Shown piece by piece: positions 54,881 to 63,945 of a DNA stretch of 64,000 nucleotides. The translations under genes and the position numbers were made by a program. The stretch is from contig JAJYIU010000003.1 of assembly GCA_021789895.1 (NCBI GenBank), forward strand, positions 62,001-126,000. Reading direction: 5' to 3'. How positions within the stretch are numbered: the first letter of the stretch is position 1; the number at the start of each line of letters is the position of its first letter. The notes beneath the pieces were generated by a model that was not told where the DNA came from, did not search any database, and saw nothing but the letters and a program-made list of their open reading frames with translations. Source of the stretch: Acidobacteriota bacterium. GTDB lineage: Bacteria; Acidobacteriota; Terriglobia; Terriglobales; SCQP01.

Positions 54881-57232
54881 ATGAGCCTAATCATCCAAGC
54901 GAACTTCTCCCGGCCCATGCCATTTTGGCGCGCTGCACTGATGACGTGCTGGATTCTGCTGCTGATTACGCTGAAAAGCCCGGCTCAGCGCCCGGGAGCC
55001 GCGCCCGCTTTGCACTGGGTCAACGTCTTCGCCGGGACCGCGCCCACTCCCAAGGGACGGTTTGGCAAGTTCGGTAATGGCGGCGATGTTTTTCCCGGCG
55101 CAACCACCCCCTTCGGCATGGTCCAGTTCAGTCCCGATACGGACACCCCCATGCCCGGCGGCTACTTTTATCCCGACCACCGCATCACCGGATTCAGCCT
55201 GGATCACTACAGCGGCCGCGGCTGCATGTACGAAGAGGATATCGGTTTTCTTCCGGTCCCCCATGGCCCTCCGTTCGCGGCGTTTCCAGACCGCATTTCA
55301 GCCCGCTTCGCGCATCGCGATGAGCGGGCCAATCCCGGCTTTTACCGGGTCCGCTTGCGGAACGGCCTGGTAGTCAGGCTCACGGCAGCCCCGCGCGCCG
55401 GCGTGGCGGCCTTCACCTTTCCCGGCATTCGCGGCAGCATCCTGATCAACCTCGGCCATAGCGCCCGCGGCACGCAGGCTTCCGGCTTGCGTTTCATCAG
55501 CCAACGCGAAATCGCCGGCTGGGCGCAGACGCAGATCGGCTGCGGCAAACCCGGTTACCGCGTTTATTTCGACGCAGTCTTCAATCGCGCACCGGCGCCC
55601 TTTGGTGTCTGGCAAAACGGCAAATTGCAGCCCGGCGGACGGCAGGCGGCGGGGCCCGGCGCCGGCGCCTATCTCAGCTTTCCTTCCTCCGGAGCGCGGA
55701 CTACGGTTTTGATGAAGGTTGGGCTTTCCTACGTCAGCCTGGCCAATGCCCGCCTGAACCGCCGGACAGAATGTCCCGGCTGGGATTTTGCGGCGCTCCG
55801 CCGCCGCGCGGAACGGCGCTGGGACCGGGCGCTGGGCCGCATCGCGGTGCTGGGCGGAAGTAATCGCGGAAAGCGCATCTTTTACACCGCCTTCTATCAC
55901 ACCCTGCTGGAACCCAATCTTTTCAGCGACGCCAATGGCCAGTATCCGGGTTTCGACGGGCGCATCCACCGGCTGCCACCGGGGCACCGGCAGTACGACA
56001 ACATCTCCGGCTGGGATTTTTACCGCTCGCAGGCGCCGCTGCTTGGGTTTTTCTTTCCCGCGGTGGCTTCGGATATCGCGCAATCATTAGTGAACGACGC
56101 CGAACAAGACCCGGGCGGCGGCATCCCGCGCTGGGAACAGATCAATCACAACTCCAATGGCATGGTCGGGGATGGCAACCTGCCGCTGATCGCCAACCTG
56201 TTCGCCTTCGGCGGCCGCCGCTTCGATCGCCCTGCCGCGCTCCAGGCGATGTTGCGCAACGCGCTTAAGCCTGCCACCCGCTCAGATGGGCATCCCGTGC
56301 GGCCACATTTGAAAAGCTATCTGCGCCTCGGCTGGGTTCCGGCCGGCCGTATGCGCACTAGCGCGTCGGCCACGCTGGAGTACGCCAATGCGGATTTCGC
56401 CGCCGCGCAATTCTCGCTGAAATTAGGCGACCGCCGCGACGCGATCATCTTGCTGCGCCACTCCCGCTACTGGCGGCATCTCTTCAACCCCCATACGCGC
56501 TACCTGCAGCCCCGCGAGGCCGACGGCAGTTGGCCGCCGGAAGCGCCGGCCAGCGGTCACGGCTGGTCGGAAGGTTCGAGTGCGCAATATACCTGGATGG
56601 TGCCGTATGATTTGCCCGGCCTGATTGCGCGCCTGGGGGGGGCTAAGGCGGCTGCCCGGCGCCTGGACACCTTTTTCGAGCAACTCAATTCCGGCGCTCA
56701 CAGCCGCCACTATTTCCACGGCAACGAGCCGGGCGAGTCCTCTCCCTGGATTTACGACTTTCTCGATCGGCCATGGGAGACGCAGCGCCTCGTCCGCCGC
56801 ATTCAAACCACGCTGTGGCAGGATAGCCCGCAGGGCCTGCCCGGCAACGATGATGGCGGGGCGATGTCGAGTTGGTATGTTTTCTCGGCGCTGGGCCTCT
56901 ACCCGGAAATCCCCGGGGTCGGCGGATTCGTCATCGGCAGCCCGATGTTTCCCAAGGTCACGCTGCGCCTGGCCCACCGCCGCATCTGGACCATCAGCGG
57001 CACAGGCGCCGGCCCGACGGCGCCCTACGTGCGATCACTGAAAATTAATGGGCGCGCCAGCGCATCGCTCTGGCTGCCGCTCTCCGCCGCTCTGAAGCAC
57101 CGGCGGCTGGCGCTGCGCTTCCAACTGGCATCACAACCGGATCGCGCCTGGGGCGCGGCTAAAGCCGACCGGCCACCGTCATTTTTTCCGCCTTTCCGAA
57201 CGGGCACGGCGGCCAGCACTGCGCCCCGCTAG
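54881..57232 (+). CDS. Glycoside hydrolase family 92 alpha-mannosidase
   Basis: A 783-residue exported Ca2+-dependent exo-alpha-mannosidase. The N-terminus has a hydrophobic leader (about 14-34, FWRAALMTCWILLLITLKSPAQ). GH92 blocks: WVNVFAGTAPTPKGRFGKFGNGGDVFPGATTPFGMVQFSPDT, SLDHYSGRGC, then NISGWDFYRSQAPLLGFFFP and WEQINHNSNGMVGDGNLPLIANLFAFG. The catalytic-region HGWSEGSSAQYTWMVPYDLPGLI is followed by HGNEPGESSPWIYDFLDRPWETQRLVR and GLPGNDDGGAMSSWYVFSALGLYPEIPG. The Glu and Asp residues of these blocks are the expected acid/base and water activators. A GntR-like site lies just upstream. It heads an operon with GH2, 20 nt downstream. Confidence 0.95.
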   Translation: MSLIIQANFSRPMPFWRAALMTCWILLLITLKSPAQRPGAAPALHWVNVFAGTAPTPKGRFGKFGNGGDVFPGATTPFGMVQFSPDTDTPMPGGYFYPDHRITGFSLDHYSGRGCMYEEDIGFLPVPHGPPFAAFPDRISARFAHRDERANPGFYRVRLRNGLVVRLTAAPRAGVAAFTFPGIRGSILINLGHSARGTQASGLRFISQREIAGWAQTQIGCGKPGYRVYFDAVFNRAPAPFGVWQNGKLQPGGRQAAGPGAGAYLSFPSSGARTTVLMKVGLSYVSLANARLNRRTECPGWDFAALRRRAERRWDRALGRIAVLGGSNRGKRIFYTAFYHTLLEPNLFSDANGQYPGFDGRIHRLPPGHRQYDNISGWDFYRSQAPLLGFFFPAVASDIAQSLVNDAEQDPGGGIPRWEQINHNSNGMVGDGNLPLIANLFAFGGRRFDRPAALQAMLRNALKPATRSDGHPVRPHLKSYLRLGWVPAGRMRTSASATLEYANADFAAAQFSLKLGDRRDAIILLRHSRYWRHLFNPHTRYLQPREADGSWPPEAPASGHGWSEGSSAQYTWMVPYDLPGLIARLGGAKAAARRLDTFFEQLNSGAHSRHYFHGNEPGESSPWIYDFLDRPWETQRLVRRIQTTLWQDSPQGLPGNDDGGAMSSWYVFSALGLYPEIPGVGGFVIGSPMFPKVTLRLAHRRIWTISGTGAGPTAPYVRSLKINGRASASLWLPLSAALKHRRLALRFQLASQPDRAWGAAKADRPPSFFPPFRTGTAASTAPR

Positions 57233-57252
57233 CCACCAGCCGCCTACGCATT

Positions 57253-59640
57253 ATGCCCAACCCTACCGTCCCAGCGTTCTCGCGCCGCGGCTTTCTTGCA
57301 TCCGCCGCCGGCGCCGCCATCGCTGCCGGATCCGCGCTGCCCGGCTGGTCTTTTCCCTCCGAACGCAACTCTTTCAATTTTGCATTGGCCAGCATCGAAT
57401 TGAATGACGGATGGCGGTTCGGCGGGCCGTTGCGCAACCGCGCCGCGCTGGACCCGGACTTTGACGACTCGGAATTTCAGCGCGTCAGCTTGCCGCATTG
57501 CGTTAGCCGTTTATCCTGGCAACGCTGGCAGCCGAAAAGCTGGGAGCGCGTTTGGATCTACCGGCGGCGCTTTGCGCTACCTCCTGCATTGCGCCATGGC
57601 CGATTGCTTTTGCACTTTGACGGCGTGATGACTGGCGTCACGCCGGTCATCAATGGCCGTGTGCTTGAAAAACATCTCGGCGGATATTTGCCTGTCCAAT
57701 ATGAAATTACCCGCCTGCTGGTGAAAGATGAAAATTTGCTGGCGCTGTTGCTCGATGCGCGCTGGAGCAATACCCCGCCCGAGGGTTCCTCCCGGGGGCC
57801 GCGTTCGATCGACTATCTAGAACCGGGCGGACTTGTGCGCCCGGTCCGTCTCCTGGCGGTACCCGAAATTTTCATTCGCGAAGTGTTTGCCAAACCCCAA
57901 CGGGTGCTCGATGCGGACCGGAGCCTGGAATTGCAATGCAGTTTGAACGCAGGTACCGCCGCCCCTCGTCCGCTGCGGCTGGTGGCCCGCTTGTTGCGGA
58001 ATGAACGCGAGCTGGCGCGCACCGATTGTGCGCTCAAAATCGAGCGCCCGGGCGAACATGTCTTCCAGCTTCAGTTCGATCGCCTCGGCGAGCTGCGTCT
58101 CTGGTCGGTGGATGCGCCCCACCTGTACCATCTTGAGGTCGCGCTTCTGGACCGAGGGGGCCGCGCCTTCCAGCGATACCGAACCCGCATCGGATTTCGC
58201 GATACCCGTTTCGAGGTGGACGGCTTTTTCTTGAACGGCAGCCGACTGCGCTTGTTTGGCTTGGACCGGCACGAGCTCTACCCGTATGTCGGATTCGCGA
58301 TGCCGCCGCGGGTGTTGCGCCGCGATGCCCAGATCCTTCGCCGCCAGTTGCACTGCAATTTCGTACGCTGCTCGCATTACCCGCAATCGCCGTCCTTTCT
58401 CGACGCCTGTGATGAGTTGGGGCTGATGGTTTGGGAAGAGCTGCCGGGTTGGCAATACCTTGGCGACGACGCCTGGAAAGAGCGCGCGGTGCGGGATGTG
58501 GGGGCAATGGTACGGCGCGACCGCAACCGCCCCTCGGTGGTGATCTGGGGGGTCCGGATCAACGAGTCCGCCAACGATCCCGCGCTCTATCGCCGCACGC
58601 GCGCGCTGGCTTATGAACTGGATGGCACCCGCCCCACTTCCGGCACCATGACGCGCCGCTCAACCCAAAATTGGTATCAGGATGTTTTCGCCTTTGACGA
58701 CTACCATGCCAATCCCGACGGCAGCGTCAACATTGCGCCGCCCTTGCCGGGCGTGCCTTATATGCTGGCGGAAGCGGTGGGGCAGTTCAACTACCGCGCG
58801 GGGCGCGGCTTCGATAGCGTTTACCGGCGTGGCGGCGATGCCTGGCTGGAGCGGCAACAGGCGTTGCGGCATGCGCAGGCGCACAACAACGGCGCCGCCC
58901 ATCCCCGCCTCAGCGGCGTCGTCGCCTGGTGCGCCTTCGACTACGGCAGCCTGATCAACTCCTACCAGGGAGTGAAATGCCCGGGCGTCGCCGACATCTT
59001 CCGTATCCCCAAACTGGGAGCTGCGTTCTATCTAACGCAGGGTGATCCGCGCCGGCGGCCGGTCATTGAACCGAATTTCTACTGGGATTTCACCGCCGGC
59101 CCGCCGCTGCGCCCGGGCGAGCCGGCCGCGATCTTTTCCAATTGCGACCGTCTGGAACTGTATTTGGACGGCCGCCATGCCTTCACGCTCGCGCCCGACC
59201 GCGCGCAATTTCCGCATCTCCGGCATCCACCCTTTTTCGTCCGCCTCGAGTTGCGGCCGGAGGCGCGTCCGGAGCTGCGCATAGACGGCTTTACCGGCGG
59301 CCGGCGCGTCTTGTCGCGCTCCTTTTCCGCCGACACCACGCAGGATCGGTTGGTTGTATTCGCCGATGACCGCGAGCTGGCCGGCGACGGCTCGGATGCC
59401 ACCCGGCTGGCGTTTTTTGCCGCCGATAAATTCGGTGCGCTGCGGCCTTCCGCAGGCGGTGAAATCCGGCTGCGGATCGAAGGGCCGGGAGAAATCGTGG
59501 GCGACAATCCGTTTTCGCTGGCCGAAAATGGCGCCGGCGCAGTCTGGATCCGCGCCGCGGCACAAGGCGCGGGAACCGTCCGTGTCGTCGCCTCGCATTC
59601 CCGGCTGGGCGAGCGCGCAGTCTGCATTCAAGTCAAGTGA
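57253..59640 (+). CDS. Tat-exported glycoside hydrolase family 2 (beta-galactosidase/mannosidase type)
   Basis: A 795-residue enzyme with a Tat leader (SRRGFLASAAGAAIAAGSALPGW). GH2 domain order: sugar-binding jelly roll (about 45-200; SLPHCVSRLSWQRWQPKSWERVWIYRRRFAL, LLLHFDGVMTGVTPVINGRVLEKHLGGYLPVQYEIT), Ig-like domain (about 205-315), and TIM barrel (about 320-610) with FFLNGSRLRLFGLDRHELYPYVG and CNFVRCSHYPQSPSFLDACDELGLMVWEELPGW. The acid/base is in SVVIWGVRINESAND (Asn-Glu) and the probable nucleophile Glu in VPYMLAEAVGQFNY. A C-terminal beta-sandwich region follows. The nucleophile segment differs from the usual TE(Y/F)G, so specificity is open. Same operon as GH92. Confidence 0.9.
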   Translation: MPNPTVPAFSRRGFLASAAGAAIAAGSALPGWSFPSERNSFNFALASIELNDGWRFGGPLRNRAALDPDFDDSEFQRVSLPHCVSRLSWQRWQPKSWERVWIYRRRFALPPALRHGRLLLHFDGVMTGVTPVINGRVLEKHLGGYLPVQYEITRLLVKDENLLALLLDARWSNTPPEGSSRGPRSIDYLEPGGLVRPVRLLAVPEIFIREVFAKPQRVLDADRSLELQCSLNAGTAAPRPLRLVARLLRNERELARTDCALKIERPGEHVFQLQFDRLGELRLWSVDAPHLYHLEVALLDRGGRAFQRYRTRIGFRDTRFEVDGFFLNGSRLRLFGLDRHELYPYVGFAMPPRVLRRDAQILRRQLHCNFVRCSHYPQSPSFLDACDELGLMVWEELPGWQYLGDDAWKERAVRDVGAMVRRDRNRPSVVIWGVRINESANDPALYRRTRALAYELDGTRPTSGTMTRRSTQNWYQDVFAFDDYHANPDGSVNIAPPLPGVPYMLAEAVGQFNYRAGRGFDSVYRRGGDAWLERQQALRHAQAHNNGAAHPRLSGVVAWCAFDYGSLINSYQGVKCPGVADIFRIPKLGAAFYLTQGDPRRRPVIEPNFYWDFTAGPPLRPGEPAAIFSNCDRLELYLDGRHAFTLAPDRAQFPHLRHPPFFVRLELRPEARPELRIDGFTGGRRVLSRSFSADTTQDRLVVFADDRELAGDGSDATRLAFFAADKFGALRPSAGGEIRLRIEGPGEIVGDNPFSLAENGAGAVWIRAAAQGAGTVRVVASHSRLGERAVCIQVK

Positions 59641-59668
59641 AATGCAGTTGCAACCCGCTGCTTTTCGA

Positions 59669-60613
59669 TTACCCGTGCGGCTTGCGCCTGCCGGCCCGCA
59701 TGGCCTTCGCTCGATTGGCAATTTCGCGCTCGATCCAACCGTCGCCGGCGCCGGCCGGAACGTCGCGCCATAGGCCCCAGCGCTCACGATGCGTCACCGC
59801 CTTTCCGGGCGCCAGATTGCCGAGCGGCCCCAGGCTCTCCAGCTCCAGCATCTGCGGATTGGTATAGACCTCGTAATGGCAGCCGAAATCGGGATATTCG
59901 GCTGCGGGTTGCGCTGGACCGGCCTGCTTGATGAAAAGATGCCCGCGGCGGTAATACGCCAGCCAGGCGCCGGCGTGGTGAATGCCTATTTTTTGCCAGG
60001 GATAATTCGTGCGCGGCCGGGTCAACTGCCGCAGGCTAAGATACTGTTGGCCGCGCACCCAACGCCGGTCGCTGAGATCGGTGTATGGCCAGATTATCAG
60101 GCTGCCGTTCGGCAGAAAATTTTTTGCTCCCCAGGGAGCCCGCGGCGGCAGCGGCAAAATAGCCGTTCCGCCGGGCGCCATCACGGAAATCGCCCAGGGC
60201 GCGAGGCGCAGCGCCCGCCGGCCCAGGTTGGCAATGCGATAGTTCACCTCCACGCCCGCTTCCGCCAGGCGCAGACGGATTTCCTTTTGCAGCCGCACGC
60301 CATCCGGCCAGGTTTCCGGCGGCGCCAGAAAGCTCACCATATCGCCGTTCCGCCGCATCTCGACCGGGGCGTGGTCGGGAAAATACGTGCGGGAGGTTTC
60401 GGGTGCGATCCACAAGCGGCCGCCGCCGAAATTAGCCCATTTTCTGCCGGCCGCGGCCAACTGCTCCGGATAAACTTTGAATTCGTTTTCGTCGTTGTAA
60501 AAGCCAAACGCGATCACCCGCGGCCCCAGCCCGGTTAACACCTTCAACTCGACGATGCCATTGGATAGACGGACTGCGCGATGCCCATGGAATTCGACCG
60601 ATTCGATGTCCAT
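59669..60613 (-). CDS. DUF4380-like protein
   Basis: A 314-residue protein beginning MDIESVEFHGHRAVRLSNGIVELKVLTGLGPRVIAFGFYNDENEF, a pattern of the DUF4380-like group with a galactose-mutarotase-like beta-sandwich fold: WIAPETSRTYFPDHAPVEM, VRLQKEIRLRLAEAGVEVNYRIANLGRRALRLAPWAISVMAPGGTAILPLPP, and GCHYEVYTNPQMLELESLGPLGNLAPGKAVTHRERWGLW near the end. The last block resembles the catalytic region of mutarotase-type folds. ATG 60613 is preferred to upstream in-frame starts, which have no conserved content. It is convergent with GH2 and divergent from the GMC operon. Function unknown; sugar binding or epimerisation is plausible. Confidence 0.78.
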   Translation of the reverse strand: MDIESVEFHGHRAVRLSNGIVELKVLTGLGPRVIAFGFYNDENEFKVYPEQLAAAGRKWANFGGGRLWIAPETSRTYFPDHAPVEMRRNGDMVSFLAPPETWPDGVRLQKEIRLRLAEAGVEVNYRIANLGRRALRLAPWAISVMAPGGTAILPLPPRAPWGAKNFLPNGSLIIWPYTDLSDRRWVRGQQYLSLRQLTRPRTNYPWQKIGIHHAGAWLAYYRRGHLFIKQAGPAQPAAEYPDFGCHYEVYTNPQMLELESLGPLGNLAPGKAVTHRERWGLWRDVPAGAGDGWIEREIANRAKAMRAGRRKPHG

Positions 60614-60764
60614 AACGGTACAGCATACGCGCAACCCGGGCGTGATGCGAGGTGGAACTGTTAAGCGGCCGTTTTTAGGCGGGGTCAATTCGTGCGATGA
60701 TGCGCCGAAGCCGCCTCTGGGCGCATTCAGAGATCGCCAGGGCGCGTCAAAGGATTCAAGCCGC

Positions 60765-62384
60765 ATGGCAACCAGGGAATATGACGTCTGCATAATCGGT
60801 TCAGGCGCAGCCGGCGGGGTGATGGCCAAAGAATTGTGCGAAGGCGGGGCCAAGGTGCTGATGCTGGAAGCGGGACAGCGGGTCGCTCCGGCGCAGTTTT
60901 TATCGCATACCTGGCCCTATAGCCTTCCCTACCGCGGCCTGCGCGGGGAAAAGCAGGCCCTGTTTTACCCGCCGGATATTGCCCGCGTGCGCTACGAATC
61001 GAGCGATCCGGTGAGCGTGGACCGCATTCGGGTGCTGGGCGGGCGGACGTTGCATTGGAACGCGGTGACGCTGCGCTATGCGGCGCGAGATTTTCAACCT
61101 TACTCCGCCGAAGGCATCGATGAAGACTGGCCGCTGAGCTACGCCGAAATGGAGCCTTATTACGATCGCATCGAGCAAACCATCGGCGTTTGCGGGCAGG
61201 ACGATCATCTGGAAATTTTGCCTGCAGGGCGGCATTATCTGCCGGCGATTCCCTGGCGCTGCAGCGAACATCTGCTGCACCGGGCGACCCGCTCGATGGG
61301 GATCCCGTTGATTGCGGTGCGCAAGGCGGTGTTGACCCGGCCTTACGATAACCGCCCGCCTTGCCATTATTGCGGCCATTGCATGACCGGCTGCGACGCC
61401 GAAGCGATTTTCACCTCGCCCGACTGCATGCTGCCCAAAGCGCGGGCTACCGGCAACTTCACCCTGCGCCAGAACGCCATCGCGCGCGAGTTGCTGGTGA
61501 ACCGCGAAGGCCGGGTGAGCGGCGTGGCCTGGGTGGACCGCCGGACCAAAAAAGAAGATGTCGCCCGCGCCCGCATCTTCGTGGTCTGCGCCGCCACCGT
61601 GGAATCGGCGCGGCTGCTGCTGAATTCACGCTCGCCGCTCTTTCCCGACGGGCTGGCCAACGGCAACGGCATGGTGGGGCGTTATCTGCATGGGCATTCG
61701 GGCGGCACGTTGTACATCTATTTGAAGGAACTCGAAGGCGTGAAGCCGTTCAATCAGGACGGCGCGACCGACCACGTTTATATCCCGCGCTATAACCAAC
61801 TCTTTGGCCGGCCGGCCTACAGCGGGGGGTGGGGCATCCAGGTGAACTTCGCCTCGTACATGTTTCCCCTTCAGGCGCACCGTATACGCGGCTATGGCGC
61901 GGACTACAAGCGGCAAGTGCGCGCGCTGCAGCCCGGTTTTCTGCACCTGGGCAGCTTCGCCAAAATACTCGCCCGTCCGGAAAATTACGTCGGCGTCGAT
62001 CCCCATCGGACCGACGAATTCGGTATTCCCGTCCCGGTGGTGCATTTTCGCTTTGCCGGCAACGACTATGCGTTATGGCAGGACCTGAAGCGGAGCCTGC
62101 TGGAAATCGCTGGCCATCTGCGCGGCGCGACGGTGTTTCCACAGTTCGGGCGCACGCCGGGAGGCTTTGGCAGCCACGAAGTGGGAACCATTCGGATGGG
62201 GCGGGATCCGAAGACCTCGGTGCTCAATGCCTGGTGCCAGGCGCGGGAAGTGAAGAACCTGTTTGTCACCGACGGCAGTTGCTTCACCAGTTGCAGCGAG
62301 AAAAACCCTACTTTGACGATCATGGCGCTATCATTGCGTGCTGCCGGCTACATCCGGGAGCAGCGCCGGCGGGGGGAATTATGA
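60765..62384 (+). CDS. GMC-family FAD oxidoreductase, large subunit of a sugar dehydrogenase
   Basis: A 539-residue FAD enzyme. Starts MATREYDVCIIGSGAAGGVMAKELCEGGAKVLMLEAG, the FAD Rossmann fold; RVLGGRTLHWNAVTLRY is the second FAD block and CHYCGHCMTGCDAEAIF a cluster-like Cys set. The C-terminal GMC signature is GFGSHEVGTIRMGRDPKTSVLN ... LFVTDGSCFTSCSEKNPTLTIMALSLRAAGY. Its stop overlaps the start of a gluconate-2-dehydrogenase subunit 3 gene (ATGA), so it is the catalytic subunit of a two-subunit periplasmic dehydrogenase exported as a complex on the small subunit's Tat leader. Members oxidise gluconate at C2 or glucosides at C3. The 150-nt gap to the DUF4380-like gene is the divergent promoter region. 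Confidence 0.93.
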   Translation: MATREYDVCIIGSGAAGGVMAKELCEGGAKVLMLEAGQRVAPAQFLSHTWPYSLPYRGLRGEKQALFYPPDIARVRYESSDPVSVDRIRVLGGRTLHWNAVTLRYAARDFQPYSAEGIDEDWPLSYAEMEPYYDRIEQTIGVCGQDDHLEILPAGRHYLPAIPWRCSEHLLHRATRSMGIPLIAVRKAVLTRPYDNRPPCHYCGHCMTGCDAEAIFTSPDCMLPKARATGNFTLRQNAIARELLVNREGRVSGVAWVDRRTKKEDVARARIFVVCAATVESARLLLNSRSPLFPDGLANGNGMVGRYLHGHSGGTLYIYLKELEGVKPFNQDGATDHVYIPRYNQLFGRPAYSGGWGIQVNFASYMFPLQAHRIRGYGADYKRQVRALQPGFLHLGSFAKILARPENYVGVDPHRTDEFGIPVPVVHFRFAGNDYALWQDLKRSLLEIAGHLRGATVFPQFGRTPGGFGSHEVGTIRMGRDPKTSVLNAWCQAREVKNLFVTDGSCFTSCSEKNPTLTIMALSLRAAGYIREQRRRGEL

Positions 62385-63004
62385 GCCCAGAGAAGCCTGG
62401 CAGGCGCGTGCCACGAACACCGGATCGGAAAATGAAGCGGCGAACCGCCGTGAAGATGGTCGCGCTCGGCGCGCTGGCCTCCGGCCCGCTGCTGGCCGGA
62501 CTGCCTGCCGCCCGCGTCGCGGCCGCGGCCGGCGAGGACGGCAGCGGCCGGCTGCATTTTTTCACGCTCGAGGAAAATGCGCTGGCGGACCAGTTGATGG
62601 AGCGGATCATTCCCGCCGACGCGCATTCACCGGGGGCGCATGCGGCGCGCGTCAGCCGTTTTGCCGATTGGATGCTCGCCACCGGCAGCCGCTCCGCCCG
62701 CCGCCAGTGGCGGCAGGGCTTACGGCTCCTGCGGCAGGAAGCGGCGCGCAGCTCGCCGGCGGCGGCGTTGGCCAAGGCGGCCGCGAACGAAGCGCATCCG
62801 CGCACCGCGCTGGAAAAATTCTTCGCCGCCCTCAAATCCATGACCATCAACGGCTATTACACTTCGTCCATCGGCATTCATCAGGATTTGCAATACCAGG
62901 GCAACACCTACCTGGGGTCATTCCCAGGCTGCACGATCCGCCGCCTGGCGCGCATCTCGCAAATCGCGCCGGCGCCCTCTTGCCGCGGAACGGCTGATTC
63001 CTAG
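62381..63004 (+). CDS. Gluconate 2-dehydrogenase subunit 3 family protein, Tat-exported
   Basis: A 207-residue small subunit, the chaperone and export partner of the GMC enzyme. Twin-Arg leader (about 18-48, KRRTAVKMVALGALASGPLLAG) followed by the gluconate_2-dh3 domain: FFTLEENALADQLMERIIPADAHSPGAHAARVSRFADWM and LEKFFAALKSMTINGYYTSSIGIHQDLQYQGNTYLGSFPGC. The ATG overlaps the preceding stop by 4 nt and places the Tat leader normally. In the family this subunit carries the large subunit across the membrane by hitch-hiking. No cytochrome c subunit gene is visible next to it, so electrons must pass to a cytochrome encoded elsewhere. Confidence 0.9.
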   Translation: MSPEKPGRRVPRTPDRKMKRRTAVKMVALGALASGPLLAGLPAARVAAAAGEDGSGRLHFFTLEENALADQLMERIIPADAHSPGAHAARVSRFADWMLATGSRSARRQWRQGLRLLRQEAARSSPAAALAKAAANEAHPRTALEKFFAALKSMTINGYYTSSIGIHQDLQYQGNTYLGSFPGCTIRRLARISQIAPAPSCRGTADS

Positions 63005-63021
63005 GCAAAAAGGAAGCAGGC

Positions 63022-63945
63022 ATGAAATTCAGCGTCAACACCATGGTCTGGACCACTCGCGTGGGCGAGCCGCAGGCGGCGCTGCTGGCGCGCATCCGGG
63101 AATGGGGCTTCGAGGGAGTGGAGTTGTTCCTCTCGCCCGAGGAACCCGCCGATCTGGCCGCCGTGCGCCGGCGGCTCGATGCGCTGGGCCTGGCGCGAAC
63201 TGCCTGCTGCGTGCTGCCGCGCGCAGCCAATCTGGTGGACGCCGACCCCGCGGTACGGGCGCGCGGCAGGGAATTTCTCAAAACTTGCATTGAGCGCAGC
63301 GCGGAGATGGGCGCGACGCTGATCTGTGGACCGATTTATGCGGGCCTGGGAGTGATGACCGGCCGGCGGCGCAACGCGGCGGAATGGCATTGGGCGGTGG
63401 AGGGCCTGGCAAGCGCCGCCGAAGCCGCGCAATCCGCCGGTGTGCAGTTGTGCCTGGAACCGCTCAATCGCTTTGAAACTTATTTCTTGAATACATTGGC
63501 CGATGCGGCGCGCCTGGTCCAGGCGGTGGGCTCGCCGCAGGCGCGTATTCACTTCGATACGTTTCACGCCAACATCGAAGAACGAGACCCGGCCGCCGCA
63601 TTGCGCTCGGCCGCTCCCTGGCTGGGACACGTGCACGCCTCGGAAAACGACCGCGGCACACCGGGCAGCGGCCATGTCGCGTGGCGCTCGATTCTCGGCG
63701 TGCTGCACGAGATCGGTTATGGCGGCTGGGTTTGCATCGAATCTTTCGCTCAACCCGAGCCGGAACTGGCGGCGGCCGCGGCCATCTGGCGAGACCTGGC
63801 CGATTCGGGAGACGAGTTGGCGTGCAATGGGCTGCATTTTCTGCAAAACCTGGCGCGCGAAATCGAGGCCACGCCGCAAAACCGTCCCGCGGCGGTTGCT
63901 ATGGGAGCCACGGCAATTCCCGCCGCGCCGCGGCCAAGATCATGA
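63022..63945 (+). CDS. Sugar phosphate isomerase/epimerase, D-tagatose 3-epimerase-like
   Basis: A 307-residue TIM-barrel enzyme of the AP-endonuclease-2/xylose-isomerase-like superfamily. Motifs match ketose 3-epimerases: FSVNTMVWTTRVGE at the N-terminus, catalytic/metal Glu in LCLEPLNRFETYFLNTL, IHFDTFHANIEERDP (metal His-Asp region), GHVHASENDRGTPGSGHVAW, and the second catalytic Glu in WVCIESF. The family also includes 3-keto-glycoside lyases of sugar-oxidation pathways. It lies 17 nt after the subunit-3 gene and its stop overlaps the next ATG (ATGA), so it is part of one operon with the GMC dehydrogenase. Confidence 0.87.
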   Translation: MKFSVNTMVWTTRVGEPQAALLARIREWGFEGVELFLSPEEPADLAAVRRRLDALGLARTACCVLPRAANLVDADPAVRARGREFLKTCIERSAEMGATLICGPIYAGLGVMTGRRRNAAEWHWAVEGLASAAEAAQSAGVQLCLEPLNRFETYFLNTLADAARLVQAVGSPQARIHFDTFHANIEERDPAAALRSAAPWLGHVHASENDRGTPGSGHVAWRSILGVLHEIGYGGWVCIESFAQPEPELAAAAAIWRDLADSGDELACNGLHFLQNLAREIEATPQNRPAAVAMGATAIPAAPRPRS

